Shown here piece after piece: positions 22,736-37,900 of a stretch of DNA of 64,000 bases. This DNA is from Malus domestica (lineage: Eukaryota > Streptophyta > Magnoliopsida > Rosales > Rosaceae). The position numbers and the translations under genes are program-made. The notes under the pieces were generated by a model. It was not told where the DNA came from, did not search any database, and saw only the letters and a list, made by a program, of their open reading frames with translations. Location of the stretch: contig NC_091669.1 of the NCBI RefSeq assembly GCF_042453785.1, positions 11,048,501-11,112,500 on the forward strand, read 5' to 3'. The first letter of the stretch is position 1. Each line of letters begins with the position of its first letter.

Positions 22736-25700
22736 TCATGTTCCTCCATTACAATTTAAATGGATGCCATTGCTGTGTGCACCCCTGTGCTTCACCTTTT
22801 GCTCGCTCAGGCCCCATATCCGAATTGTACGGTCATCGCTGGCAGAGGCGAACATGTGCGGGTTTGCTGGATTCCAGCTGACACAATTAACAGCACCAGA
22901 ATGACCCGGCAATGCCTCTATGAGCTCCCCTGAGCCTCTATGCCATACATAAACCTGCAGAGTGAAACCATCAATTAGCACTCTGAAAGGGGAGTGACAA
23001 GTAATCTTCAAAGCATTTATGTACACGTCCTCCTGTGATGTCCTCTTAATGCCATTGATCATGTTGACCTCACCGTACAGTGACAGTCCGAGATGATCCA
23101 CATCATCCAGCAATACACAGAGGCATGAATGAACAAATATCCAACAGAAAAGAATGGATTAAACTAACAAATAAATGTCTGCGTTTTTAATTTAGCCTCC
23201 ATGCCCTGGCACTGAGCGACTAAAGTGGTTCAACCCTCAATGTAAACAATACACACAAAAGAACAAAATAAACGTGAAGCCAGTCTCATCTGTCATTAAT
23301 GAAACTGCATCAACGGAACTACACTAACGATCATATCTTGTACTCACAAAAAAGCAGGATGGAAGACATATAACTAATAACAGATTTAAACATGAACATT
23401 TATACGGCTGTTAACTGATATGTCCAGACTTGAACCTGATATTGATTATACGACATTGACGTTATTCAAAGGAAAACATAAGCAAAAAAATGCTTCAGCA
23501 TCACTCTTCTATTTCTGCTTAAAAACTAAAAGCAAAGAGGGTTTAGGATTAACAAAATTCTTTACCTGTGAATCCTCACTACCGCTAGCAACAAAAGCTT
23601 CTTCAAGTCCACCAAAACAAGACCTGATAACAAATCGGGTGCGTTTGTGACCTTTGTACTTAGCGACAAGCTTGTTTTCACCTTCTATGTTCCAGAGATG
23701 GATTTCTTGGTTCAGAAGATTAACCAACAAGAACCTATTATCTCTTGATAAAGAAAAAGATGTTATAGTTTGATCTTCTTCAATAAATGTCTCAACTTTG
23801 ACTTCCCTGTCGAGGAGTAATATAGCATTCTCTCTACAAGTACTTATAAGTTGCTTCCCATCGCTAGTTATTTCCAAATCAGAGATTCTTAAAGTTCGTT
23901 GGCCTTTCCAACACTCCAGCTCTTTCCCATCTAACTCCCACATGCAGATACTCTTGTCACTGACACCAGAGAATATACATTTCCCATCTGGAAACCATCC
24001 ACAGGACACCAGACCAACACCAGGTTTTTCATAAACATGGAGACATTCACCAGAAGAAACATCCCAAAGCCGGACAGCCTCCTCCACTCCACAAGTGAGG
24101 AGTTGATGGTCATCAGGACTCCATGAAACTGAGGAAACAGGTTTCTGGTGACCAGATAGTCTATGCTTTAAAGAAACCCCACCATTCATATCAACCTATA
24201 CCCCAACAAGAAGAAGATTAGCGCATGATACTTCTGAGATAATAGGATCAAAATAAAAGACAAAAAGAAAGCGGTATAACGTTAAATAAGAATTACATGC
24301 AGAATTATCCAACCAAACTGATATTATCTTTTAAATTTTTTGTATTGCAACAATATAAAACACGTATACGTTAGCCTGGATTTGAGTTCAGATAAAACTT
24401 GAGCATGCCAGGCTCAGCCAAGTACAGTCCTTTCAAAAGTATGGTGAAAACTAACCGTATTTAATGTGTGTACCGTGTTTTTTTCTTCTTTATGCAACTC
24501 AACATATCTATGAATGCATACGTCATGTACTTATCCCAAATGTATACATTCCAACCTCAAAGATTCTCCCACCCAAGATGAGGTTATGTAGGTCATAAAC
24601 AGAAATTGTTGAACATACAAATCCTTATCTCGCAGCCATTAGTTGGAAAAGTGTCATCTAAGCTGCAGATACACACAAAGGATAACAATGTTTGAAAAAA
24701 AAAGGAAAGAAATGGAGAACTGAAAACCAATTATATCGCTTATGTTTCATGCACTTGCAAACAATTTAATCTAGGGCACCACAGAATGAGTATATATTTA
24801 ATACATGATGAAACAGAAAAGAAGCATGCAACAGTGTGAAAATAGATGGAAGGCCAGCATAGAAACTACATGTGAAGAAGGAAGCAGCAACGAGTGATCA
24901 ATTTCTATATAAGACAACCTTTATAGATGAACGCCGACACAAGATTAAGTTCCATATGATATTAAAGTTACCTCCCATATGATTGCTGATTGATCACTTG
25001 ATGATGAAGCTAAGTACTTCCCATCGTGTGAAAATTGCAGAAACCAGACTTCGTCATTGTGTGCCTGTAATATCTGTAAAATCGGAAGTGATAAGAAAGA
25101 TATAGAATAAACATGATTATCATGTACAGCCAAATTCACAGTAGCATTTATAAATGTAAGAGCGAGGTAATCCAGATTCTAGACAAGGTAAATAAAATAT
25201 CTACCAAAAAAGCATAACAAAAGAGTACGATGAGAGAGAATGAGTGATTAATCTTCATTAACATAGCAAGTCATGGAACCAGAAGATAGCAACAACGCAG
25301 GCTAATAAAACAAAAAATAAAATCAATGAAGATGGAATCAAACATAGATTAAGTGGTGCCAGTTACAGAAGCACTTGATACATTGTAAGAAAACCATGGG
25401 TTGCACATTCTGTTAAATTTTAAAGGTTGGAGAATGAAACTCAGGCTTTACAGTTTTACCCGTGTGCCGAATAAAATACACACCTTCTAGTATTGTCCAC
25501 CAATTTTATTCATGGTTTTGTGAAATGCTAAGGATAATACCACATACTTTTTACTGACTCCCCTCCATTTTCTATTTTGAAGTCAAACTAATTGGAAGGA
25601 CTAAAAGAACAAGACTGGAGAAGAATCCTCTAACTTATCAAACAGAATGGCTAGTTGCTTCTCACGGTACATAAACCCCCGATAAATGAAGACTTATTAA

Positions 25701-26681
25701 ATAATCTCAGCTTACCCTAGATTGTGACCCATTCACTAATATTACTTAACTTCAAGAGATTAAGATGAGATAACTGAGATCAAAATAAATGAAGAACAAA
25801 AATTTGCATACACCATATTATATATGACCAAATCAGTAAACTTGATAAGCACACAGCACTCTAATAAAGCTTCAACCAAATCTAGTTCCAACCTGTAACG
25901 TTTGAGAAGGAATCTGCTCTTTCCCACACCGATGATCAGTGTACAATGACATTTCCTCGTTCAAGGTGTTGTGAAAAATGCAAGCATCACGTTGTAAGAC
26001 AAGGGCCTGTTCAACCAAATGTTCCAACCGTCTGTCAAGTATCATAAGTGTTGGGGGAAGCAATTTCTGCAAGTCCTCCAGTAACTTTGATCGAGACTTG
26101 GCCCGCACAATGTTCTTACCAGGAGTCCCACCAAATGAAGGAGAAACTATGCAGGAAGAAAGCTCGCGAACTCTACTACCATTGATGCAGAGAGGCACAA
26201 TCTCAGTCCTCAATGTCTTCAACGCATCCATGTCTTTTTCTTCATCTAGAAGTTCAAAGTACTTCTGCTCCAATATCATAAAGGAGGCTGATTTAACAAT
26301 GGTTTCATCAGATAGACCAATTTTTTGCAATGTGTCAACACTTCCATCCCAGTTTCCATCCAGAATTTGCTGCATAAAGAGATTTACGAAAGAAGAATGC
26401 AACGGTATCCCAGACTCTTCTTCCAAATGAGCACCACTTTTCTTATAGCCAAGAGAATATAGCGCCTTAGCTATTAGTCGAACAAATTCCACCCTCTTAA
26501 TAACTCCTTTTGAACCAACAACCTGTTCGTCCCCTTCAGATGGTAGGGGCCGAGCCATCAAGTCTCTTGAAGAGCCAGCTACAGGCTTTGCACAAGATGA
26601 ACCGTTGGAAAGTCCTCTCAATTCTCCAGCGGATAATTTCATGCGTTTTGTGGCTGGTTCTTCATCCCCCACACCTCCCAT
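22736..26681 (-). CDS. WDR26: WDR26/GID7-type LisH-CTLH-WD40 protein
   Basis: Four coding exons (25893-26681, 24972-25073, 23566-24195, 22736-22954) give 579 aa with all junctions in phase 0. The first 60 residues are unstructured with a basic patch (TKRMKL). Residues 64-96 form a LisH motif ([20 protein letters not shown]) and 97-155 a CTLH domain. From 264 to 579 there are seven WD40 repeats, ending in WE, WD, WE, LLD, LWN, WH and IWG. The known role of this family is as scaffold of the CTLH/GID E3 ubiquitin ligase, and plant members interact with RanBPM-type partners. Length matches Arabidopsis WDR26. The fourth and fifth repeats (ILLLD, IHLWN) are less canonical, as is usual for the family. 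The gene is tail to tail with PsbP and head to head with the helicase. Confidence 0.93.
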
Positions 26682-27797
26682 GAAATGTGCACCTCAGCCC
26701 ATATATTAATACAACGGTAGAGAAGCAAGAAGTAAGTAATTTCAAACAGCCAGTTGAAGACAAGAAACAAATTCCTGGATACAGTAGAAATGGTAATGAA
26801 TATCTAAAAGCTTAAGTCTTATCCATCACAACATTAACATCTCTAAGTTGAGCACACAAAAGAAAGAACCCAATCATATAATACCATCTACATAGAGCAT
26901 TAAAACTTCTTTACAAGATCTGATTGGAACTAGAACCAGTAAATTTTTTACCGCAAATGCCTGAAAATTTACAATTTCAGCAAGTCCATTCAATGACTTC
27001 AAGGTTGAGTTAAAGATATAAGCAAAGGAATCATTAGTTGACTGGTCCATATTCTAAGATCAATAATGTACATCAATCATCAAACTACTGATACCACGAA
27101 TCCTGAAGAGCTTAAGAAGAACACACCAAACTGATGATATACCATTTAAGGAAACAGAATCAGTCCGATTTCAGTCCATAATATGCTCAAGAAAAGCTAA
27201 AATTTACCAAGAAAGGGAAAGACATCGTTTTTAACACCTAAAAAAACACATCTTAGTGATAATAGATCAGAACCCACATCAGAAACAATCAAAAGTAGCA
27301 GAATCCTACTATCTTAGCAATCAAAACAAACCGAAACACGAAATCTGACCTAGAAAATTTCGATATGCAAAACATATAAACACATAAGAACAAAAATCCA
27401 ACAAGTTCAGCAAGAAATGAGAACCAACCAAGAGGATTAGAAGCCGTCACAAGGTTAACCCAGATTAAGAAGCACAAAAAAAGCAAAATCCAAGATACCT
27501 AGAAACCGATTCGGGGTTTGGGAACCGATTCCGATCAAAAGAAGAAGAACCCAATACAGAAACACCCTCAGAAGTTATATAGGCGAGCAAGCAGCAGATT
27601 AAGGCGATAATTATGATGAAATTATGTGAAAAAAGAAAGAGCAGATTGCAGATTTCAATGAATGCCAAATGGGTAAATGATTTGGGGATTTTGAAGGGAT
27701 GAATAAAGCATATAGATATACCGGTACCTTTATCGTATAACACACTGAGAGTTCCTCTTTTGCGTGGAGGAAACCACCTCAATGGGGGTTATATTTT

Positions 27798-27830
<33 letters not shown>
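26682..27830 (-). other. 5' leader and leader intron of the WDR26-like gene
   Basis: A donor AAAG/GTACCGG at 27727-27728 and an acceptor GGGCTGAG at 26693 (12 bases before the ATG) suggest a leader intron of about 1.0 kb, with a short first exon near 27728-27800. An (AG)n tract at 27799-27829 sits just upstream of that exon, at the probable core promoter. Confidence 0.45.
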
Positions 27831-27834
<4 letters not shown>

Positions 27835-28994
27835 GAGATGAGTCCTGCAAGTTCTACTTGTGCTGCCTTCACAATCTTCCAATTTTATGGCTCGTTTACT
27901 AGTTGTAATAAAAATGAAATGAATTGAATTAAGGAGGTGATTGAAGGGGAAAAGTTAGAATTTGATTCTTGTTAATGACTTTTTACCCCTAAATTGCAGA
28001 TTTGCTGTCTTGGTGGTAGACCACAGTTCAAATTTGGGCCAATGCCTTGGGCTGGGCTTTTAGGTTAACATATTTGTTTTTTTAACGATAAACTAACTTT
28101 ATATACGAATCGATACCGTCATTAAATTATATATACTTGAACTCAACTACATTTTTAAGTTGAGTATGTGTTCTTTCTTATCTTCTAATAAGAGATTTCA
28201 GGTTCGACTCATATAAATAATAATATCAATGCTCAACTACTATAATTGCCCTATTATATATTTGTTGACAAATCTTCATATTGAGTCTATTGAATAATAT
28301 AAAGTCCTATATCAGAAATCTAACTTAATTAGTAATGGACCCCTGGGCGACCTATCAAACTTTAACATGAGAAACCCTATTAATAAATCACAATATGACC
28401 TTCACAATGTGAGTCATGAATTTCAGCTATACGCTTGATGAGATTAATTCATCGAAATCAATATAAACATTGTGAAAAACATATTTGCACATAAAATAAC
28501 GTGTGTGAAGAAATTAGTTTACAATTTTTCTCTTTAGATATATTTTTTTCATCAGAATGCTTACATTTGCATAAATAACGAGATTTGAACTTAATACTTC
28601 GGTAGAAAGCGGTTAAGCTAAAGTCATAGCCAAAAATAAAGGGTTAGCGGCGCCCCCACCGCTCATGTAAATCAAAGCATAAAAAAAAGGTATATGCCGA
28701 AGAAGGGCCAAAAGCACTACTAACTTGCGAAACACACAGCCCAACTCAAAACACCACCATTCGCAACCAGCAGCAGTCGCCAACTATTAAGGGCAGAGCC
28801 AGACGCCGATACCCCAACCTTCCACAACTCCACCGACTTTCTCTCTTTCTCTCTCTCTCCTCCCGTCTCTCTCTATCAATCTTCTTCTTCTTCTTCCTCG
28901 AGCCTTTGCATTTCTGTAACTCAGGCCCAGATTCGGAATTTAACGAACAAAGAAGCAAAAAAGAAGAAGGCCGGAGCCGAAGGAAGGGAGAGAG
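27831..28994. other. Divergent promoter region between WDR26-like and helicase genes
   Basis: About 0.9 to 1.0 kb separates the two probable transcription starts. The helicase side has a CT-rich leader (28838-28900, CTCTCT and CTTCTT runs). A tRNA-like GGTTCGACTC at 28201-28211 and a GAGATTTGAACTTAAT word near 28580 look like SINE debris. No gene seen. Confidence 0.45.
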
Positions 28995-31900
28995 ATGGCG
29001 AGGAAGAAGAAACATACTAAAGTTGATGAACCCACAAAGAACCGATTACTTGATGCACTCGAGCGGTTCAACGCTTCAACTGATGAAGGTAAAGTTTTAA
29101 TTTTTATTAATTTAAAGTTCCTGGGTTAAACTGTGTGCTAATCAATTTTTGCAATTGATTGCATTTTAATCCGTGTTCGCTTCCGTTTATTGGTGGGCTT
29201 TTGTGATTCGAAAATACCCAGTCATTGATTTTGTTTTATTTTTTGAAAATTAGGGTGCTTTTGATGTTTGTATGAATGTTTTTTTATTTACTTTTTGAAT
29301 AATATGGGAATCTGATTGCAGTTTACACATTCGAGGCCGGTCTTTCGAGCTTCGAACGGGCTTTCGTGCATGAACAATGCAGGAGATGGTCTATGAAATC
29401 GAAGAGTAAAGGGTGAGTGTGCTTGTGACAAAATGTGGTTTATTTCAATTTGAGAGAAGCTTACATGTTCCCGTATTTTTGGAACTGAAAGAAAAGAGAA
29501 AATTTTCGGCTTTCCCATCTGCACGGTCAGCATTTTGGCCCTTTTCTACTTGGTTTACTGATAATGAACCTGAACTCTGTATAGGAAAGGGGAACACCGG
29601 TGTATCTCTGTTTCCAAAATTAGAAAGAAGAACACTGATGTACCAAGTCTCAGTTCCTTGACATTTTCCGAAGGCACAAAAGAAGTATTAAGTGACTTGT
29701 TCGTACATTACCCACCTGGTGATGAAGTGGAGGACTTAGAATTGTCTGGGAAAAGTAGCAATAAGAATGAGAGTGCCCAGCGGAAGAGGGACAATACGTT
29801 TCGCAAGCCTTTGATGAACAAGGAAGAAATTGCAAAGAAAGTGGAATCACTTGCTTCTAAATTAAAGAATAACGCTAACTTGAGAAAGGTATTTCTGAGC
29901 TCACTGATGTTATACCCATAGTATCATTCTACACAAATTTTAAGTCATATTTTCAAAACAGTAGTCTCAGCATGACAAGGTTTTTGTGGCTTTGTGCATG
30001 CAGATTTTTGAAGACAAGTCCAAGCTTCCAATTATGTCCTACAAGGATGTCATTACATCGACAGTTGAATCTCACCAGGTTAATTTAAAAAAAAAATCAC
30101 ATACTTGGTGCTTTAAAAGTTATTAGCAATTTGTAAAAAAAAATAAAAGTTATTAGTTATTATCTGATCCCATTAAGTATGATATTATTTTGGTTCTCCC
30201 TAGTTTAAGCTAGATATGTGATGTTACCTTTCCCGAACATGATCGGGTTTGTTACTGGGTACTAGAATCCCTGTTTTGCCTACATTATTCAACCTTCATT
30301 CAACTTGAATGTATTTCTTACATAGGTTTTGGGGCTTAATGTTTGTTCTATGTTTGAAAACAGGTAATTCTTATATCTGGTGAGACTGGGTGCGGAAAAA
30401 CAACACAGGTTACAATTTCTTTGCTTTGTCCTCTTTATGGTATATTTATCACAATGTGTCTTGAACCTCTGTTTCAAAGGAATTTCATTTCATATCTTTT
30501 TCTCACAAATTTATCTGTGTTTTAGCAATGAAGTGTTTAGTTGTTTTAGAGCTTCATTTGTTCATTTACTTTTTAGTAGGACTTTTGTTGAAATCAATCA
30601 GCGAGTTGGAAAGATTGGAAATAAATGAAAGATAAGAAAAGCAACTTTGAGCTTGATAAGTAAGGATGTTTTACTGTCTTATGATATTTGTGGAGTGCAT
30701 GTACTGGTCTTGCAAGAAAACCCTATTTGGTTGGTAAGCTGATCATATAATAGCGAGATTTATATTCAGTCGTGAATTTGGAGGCAGGTTTAGCTGATTT
30801 AGAACACTTAAGGAACATGAACAACTCTGTTAGAAGTATAATTATGAGCTTGTAAATGCATAGATAAGGAGATAGTCGGCATACATAGTTGTGGGTTGAA
30901 TGCTTAGACACTGATGCATAATAGGTGGAAGGCCAAGGCACCTCAATTCTCATATGTGGTACAGTAAGCTACATTGAACACACACACACACACACACACA
31001 TATATTTAATGTTAAACCTGAATCTGGCAAATAATTAAGGATAGTGCTATTCACACACCACATTTCACCTTCCACACACTCTTGTTAATTTTTGTCCCTT
31101 GATCTTCTATAATTCAATCGATCCGATGGCCAAAACTTGAGAAGGGTGTGTGAGAAGTAAAAATGGGTGTGTGGATAGCACCACCCATATTTAATTGTTT
31201 GACCTGATTCTACAAAAGACTTGGGTCCTATAATTAATTTTTGGGTGATTGAATTAAACTTTGACACGATCTAGGCATTGTGTCTCATCAGGAGGCACGT
31301 TGATCAAACCTTTTTTTGGTGGTGTGGGAATTGCCTCATTTATTAGTGACTGCTAAAGGAGATTTGGTTGATACTACTTGAATGACATGGTAGGGTACTA
31401 GGGTGGAAGTTAATTCCTGAACTTTTAATATATGTTAAATGAATATGGAGGATCATGCTAACATTAATTGGGTAATGAACCTATTGCTTTTGAAAGCTTG
31501 ATGTTTTAATACGAGGGGTGTTACTTGTTTGATATTTAGCATCAACCTATCTTTTTGTATTTCATTTTTGGTTGACCAACTTTGAATGGTTTTTTCTTAT
31601 ATGATTACTAACTTTTCCTTTCATGGAACTACCATTGTTGTTTTAGGAAATACTGATAGCGTATAAAAGTTGTGGTTTGTTAGGTCTTAGGTGTATACTA
31701 TGATTATTAGGGGACTAAGTTGGATATAAGTCTTGATGAATGGTACATGTTGGCTAATTGACCTGAGCCTTCAATTCAGTGGTTAAAATAAAATTACTAT
31801 TAAAAAATAAATGTCTTGGTGTTTGTCTAGATGAGCCATAGTGATGACAAAAAAATGTAAGTCAGTAGGGGTTGCTTGTTAGAACTATGAGGAGATTTGT

Positions 31901-34900
31901 AATCTAAAAAGGTCTTGAATTGAGTAAGACAAGTTTACGATATTTAGTTAGGATTACAATAGGATTAAAACAGGCTAACTTTTAATCTTACAGCCTAGAT
32001 ACCTCTGAACTCGCACTTCTAATATTGTGGCTAATAAATTCTAAGGTTACATGAAAATCTGATACAGACAAGTAGAGTTTGTTGGATAAAGGGAAGACAT
32101 CTTTGTTGGGTGTTTTGGGATCAAGGAACACCTAGAAAATTGCATGGAGATGAGTGCCTACGCTTATGACATATTTTGGTTGATGTGAACTCTTACAAAA
32201 CCTGCTCCCATGGCAAAATTGGTACATTTACTTTGCAAAACTAAGCCCAGTGCATGTCCCCATCTGGAGTAAAAATTCATCAAGATTTTGAATGTTTATT
32301 TAGTGAATAGCATTTCAAAAAAGGAGAGTTGGAGTATCTAGACTTAAACAATGTTTGTGGATGTGCATTTTCAAAAGTGCAATAATAATGTCATCATTGG
32401 GAATTGGGAGTTAAAATCTTGATCAGGTTCTTATATTCATTGGATTAATCTGTTTCTATGATAAGCTTTAGTAGTTACCTTGTGTTTATCAGTCATGTGA
32501 AGATGTATATGACATGCTTTTAACCTTTCTTTGATGTTACCTTTACACTGCGCACTAGTTTTTTTCTGCTTAATATACCGTAGCATTTATATTTTTATGA
32601 AGGTACTTACCATCATTACTTTCTGTGATTATATTTGACGGTGTGTTTGTTTAAAATGTGGTTCAGGTCCCACAATTTATTTTGGACCACATGTGGGGCA
32701 AGGGTGAGGCATGTAAAATAGTGTGTACTCAACCTCGACGTATCTCAGCCACTTCAGGTTGACCCTTGAGACTATTTTTTCTGCATACAGAACTTTTAGG
32801 TTCTTTTTTTTAATATCCTTTTCTCTTCTCATTGTAAACAAAAAAAAAAGTTCAATGCTTTGTATTTTGGTGTCCAGTTGCTGAGAGAGTCTCTCAGGAA
32901 AGAGGAGAAAATGTCGGAGATGATATTGGATACAAGGTAATGCTACTCATGAGTTGTTTTAATGTGTAGTTTGTCTTTTATCTTATGAATGACCATTTTG
33001 TCTTACATTGTTGTTAGAAGGCAAGTTGTATTGTTAGCGGCCTTGTATTCAGTTTAGGTATATCTACTAGACATGACTGTCACTAGGGAACAATATTCTC
33101 CTGAGTTTTGCAAGTCATTAGTCAGTAATCTGGAGAGTTTGAACAAATTAATCTTTTCATTGGAAATTAGAGGGCAGAACTTGTTGTGAACACCTTTGTT
33201 GGGTGTTTTTGGTTGGTCTGATTGTCAACATGTAAAGTTGGTTGGTTGTGTCATTCTCTGTTATTTGGTATTAAATATATTCTTGGGGTTTATATCAAAC
33301 CAGGGAAGGTTATATTCCTTGTGATTATACATTTCTGTGTGGAAGTATGCATAGGGTCTATTAGATTCCAAGTCTTATCTATCTTGTCTAATAGGATTTT
33401 CGAACTACTTATAACTTGTGACTAATTAACCTGTGTACTTTTGGCAATGTTAGATACGGTTGGAAAGTAAAGCTGGGAGGCAATCATCAATTGTTTTCTG
33501 CACAAATGGAATTTTATTGAGGATGCTAGTTTCCAGAGGTGCTGATAGATCAAAAGCAGATGCCTCAAACAAAGATACCGAGCATAATCTTGCTGACATA
33601 ACTCACATTATAGTGGTACTGTACTTTCTTCATGTGGATTTTTTAATTTCTTTCTGGAACCTAGGAACAGATTCTAGTAATTAGATTATAGGGCTGGAAG
33701 GTTCATATGTGCATTCATTCATTTGTATTAGGCATATGCTGTTGAACTAATTTTATCGATACCAGGTTAAACATGTGCTCTCATATATATGCTTCCTTGT
33801 TTGTGTTATTGTGGATTGCAATTACAATTACTGGTGTTCATTCTGTAGGATGAAATTCATGAAAGGGATCGCTACGCTGATTTGATGCTAGCAATTATCA
33901 GGTATCTCTACAACAGACCGATTTATCACCATTGAGTTGTTTGCTTGTGTTAATTAGCCTCGATGTCTATATGCTTTTGGTTTGCTTAAGAGCTCAAATT
34001 AGAGTAACTTAAATTTGGGAAAAGCCAAGTATGAGTAGCAATAATACTATCAAATAGTCAAGTGGAGAAATGTTTGAGCGACGTGCTACCGTGTATTGTA
34101 ATTCATTACTGGTGGACATTAACTCTAGAATGCAGATAACTCTTGCAAAGTTTATCAATCTGGAACTTTCTATTCTGTTTTTTCTATATTTATTATTTTT
34201 TTGTGTGTGGTTTATGTGCAGAGACATGCTTTCTTCACACCCTCATCTACATCTGGTTAGTTCAAACATGTCTTCTGTTTTGGTGATTCTCACCAACATT
34301 TGTACGTTTCTCTTTTTTTAGGAACTTATATTAACTGGTGATCCACGGTCTCTTTCCTATAATTCTTAACCTAACAGATATTAATGAGTGCGACTGTTGA
34401 TGCTGAACGATTTTCAAAATATTTTGGTGGCTGCCCAATTATCCGTGTTCCTGGGTTCACTTATCCTGTAAAATCTCTTCCTCAGATAGTGACTTGTCAG
34501 TGGTTTGAAAAAATACTGTGGTTTGTTAATATGTTGATCTTGTGGTTCTTTTTTTCAGGTTAAAAGTTTCTATTTAGAGGATGTACTTTCTATCCTGAAA
34601 TCTGCAGAACATAATCACATTGATAACACTGTAGTAGGTTTACAAACTGAAGACCCTGACTTAACCGAGGAAGATAAGCTTGCTTTAGATGAAGCTATTA
34701 ATTTGGCTTGGTCTAATGATGAGTTTGATCGCCTTCTAGAATTGCTTTCTACTGAAGGAACACACAAAGTCTTTGATTACCAGCATTCTTTAACCGGACT
34801 TACGCCGTTAATGGTGTTTGCTGGAAAGGGTAGAACTGCATATGTTTGCATGCTTTTATCTTTTGCTGCTGACTGCCATTTACGGGCCAAGGATGGAACA

Positions 34901-37900
34901 ACCGCATTGGAGTTGGCTGAACGGGAAAACCAGCAAGAAATTGTTGAGATATTGAAAGAGCATATAGAAAATTCTCTTTCTAACTCAATGAAAGAACAAC
35001 TGTTACTTGATAAATATCTCCAATATTTCAATCCTGAAAATATTGATGTGGTTCTTATAGAGCAATTATTAAAAAAAATTTGTAATGATTCAAAAGATGG
35101 AGCCATCCTTGTTTTCCTTCCAGGGTGGGACGATATAAATAAAACCCGGGAGAGATTACTTATGAATCCACATTTCAGAGATTCTTCAAGGTTTCTGATA
35201 ATAGCTCTACATTCGATGGTTCCATCTTTTGAGCAAAAGAAGGTCTTCAAACGTCCCCCTCACGGTTGCCGTAAAATTGTTCTTTCAACTAATATGGCTG
35301 AAACTGCCATCACCATAGATGATGTTGTTTATGTTATAGACACTGGTCGGATGAAAGAAAAAAATTATGATCCTTATAGTAATGTATCAACTCTTCAGTC
35401 TTCTTGGGTGTCAAAGGCAAATGCCAAGCAGCGAGAGGGCCGAGCAGGCCGTTGCCAGCCTGGAATCTGTTATCATCTCTATTCTAGACTTCGAGAAGCT
35501 TCATTGCCAAACTTTCAGGAGCCTGAGATTAAGAGAATGCCAATTGAGGAGCTCTGTCTTCAGGTAACATTTCTGCTCATTTTTTGAACCTCTTTGAATC
35601 ATGACAGAGATTTCATACCTGTTTATTTACTGCATTGTATCAGTTCTCTGTTAACATTAGTACAAAGTCTACGTCTATGAAGAAAATACTTTTGCCCAAA
35701 TGGTTGCATCGTTCTACTGTTGACATGTTAAAGTTCCACATAATTGTTATTCCCTTGCTCCTACCCCCTTTCCAAAAAGATTCCACTTCCAAAGAATTAG
35801 TAAAATGACGAGTTGTGTGATCATAAATAAGAATGATAGGCATATCTGCGTGTCATACGTAGGTGGGATGTTTTGCAATTGTTGAGTTATGTTTTAGTCA
35901 CTTCTGTTCTTTGTTTTCTTGCATGCTGCTTGTATTAAACACGCAAATTGCTTGCAGAAACTTGATTCTTAATATAAAGTGAATTGCATTATATGCGGTA
36001 GTAATATTCGAAGTGATAAGAGAACAAGTGTTGTTTAAATTTATAATTTGTATGGTTTTGCTGTACAAGAGTAGCTTTTAGGGCTAGTTTGGTATTGTTG
36101 TGCTTTAAAAAAAAAAAACTCTGCTGTGTTGTGAGAATAAACAGCTCTAAAATAAAATTGTTGAGTGTTAGGTAAACTTCTATATAAATTGATGTGAATA
36201 TGTTAAATGACTAAAAAGGATATGATATTTAATGTGATATAATAATTGTCCAAGAGAATAATGTAGGGTCAATGATTGTAATTTTGTAAAATATGTGGAG
36301 GTATACTTGCCATTTGAAAATTTCATTAAATGGCCACTGATTACTATGCTTTGGAAAAAAAAAACATTTTTTTTAGAAGCATGGTAGACCCTAATTCTAC
36401 TTTTCTACTGTCATTGACATCAGTGTTTTTTTTTTTTTAAGTACTTTTGGTTTTTGTTTTACCAAATACAATTGATGTTCTAGATTTTTTAACAAGATGC
36501 TTCATTTTTTTAAAAGCACCATAATCTCAAACCAGCCCTTTGTAATGTCTTAAAGCTTTGTGAGATTTTGGTTCTGGTTGACAGGTGAAGTTACTCGACC
36601 CAGAATGCAAGGTAGAAGAATTCTTGCGCAAGACATTGGATCCCCCACGTGCAGAGACCATACGCAATGCAGTTTCTGTTCTTCAAGATATTGGGGCACT
36701 GTCGCTCGATGAGAAACTTACAGATCTTGGAGAGAAGTTAGGCACTCTACCTGTTCATCCACTGACGAGCAGGATGCTTTTCTTTGCAATACTGATGAAC
36801 TGTCTAGACCCAGCTTTGACTCTGGCATGTGCTTCTGACTACAGGGATCCATTTGCCCTGCCTATGTTACCTGATGAAAGGACGAGAGCTGCTGCTGCTA
36901 AATTCGAACTTGCTTCATTGTATGGTGGCCTTAGTGATCAGCTAGCAGTCATTGCAGCATTTGACTGCTGGAAGGCTGCAAAAGAAAGGGGTCAAGAGAG
37001 AGATTTCTGTTCTCGATACTTTGTGTCTTCAAGCACGATGCACATGCTATCTGGTATGCGTGGGCAGCTCCAAAAGGAGCTAAGTCGGCATGGGTTTATT
37101 CCCGAGGATGTATCAAGATGTAGCTTGAATGCAAGGAACCCAGGTATACTCCGTGCTGTTCTTGTGGCCGGTTTGTATCCAATGGTGGGTAGATTGCTTC
37201 CTCCTCTCAAGAATGGGAAACGAACTTTAGTAGAGACTGCTAGTGGTGGTAGAGTTCAATTGCACGTCCACTCAATTAACACTAAGTTATCATACAAGGC
37301 AAATCCTGGGGAACGTCCTTTGATTGTTTATGATGAGGTAACTCGCGGGGATGGGGGTATGAATATACGGAACTGCACTGTTGTCGCACCACTTCCATTA
37401 TTATTGCTTTCATCAGAAATTGCTGTTGCTCCAGCCGATGATGATGATGACAATGACGAGGGGAGTGATGTGGAGTACATAGAGGATGGAAGTGATGAAG
37501 ATGTAATGGAAATAGATCGTAAGTCAGGTGGACAACGCGAGGAGAAAATTATGTCGTCTCCTGATAAATCAGTCAAAGTTATTGTCGATTGTTGGCTTCA
37601 TTTTGGGTCCAAAGCTCTTGATGTTGCTCAAGTTTACTGCTTGAGAGAACGCCTATCTACAGCAATCTTATTCAAAGTACTTCATTATTCTTTTACGGCT
37701 TACTTTGCATCGCAATTTGCAGTACCTCACAATAATTCATTTATATCCCGAAACCTTGTTGATTTCCAATCTGAGTTTCTGTTCACTTTGTTGTAGGTTA
37801 CGCATCCAAGGAAAGATTTGCCTCCTGCTCTCGGGGCCTCTGTCTATGCTATCGCATGTGCTCTATCTTATGATGGTCTATCTGGGATCACATTACCGGA

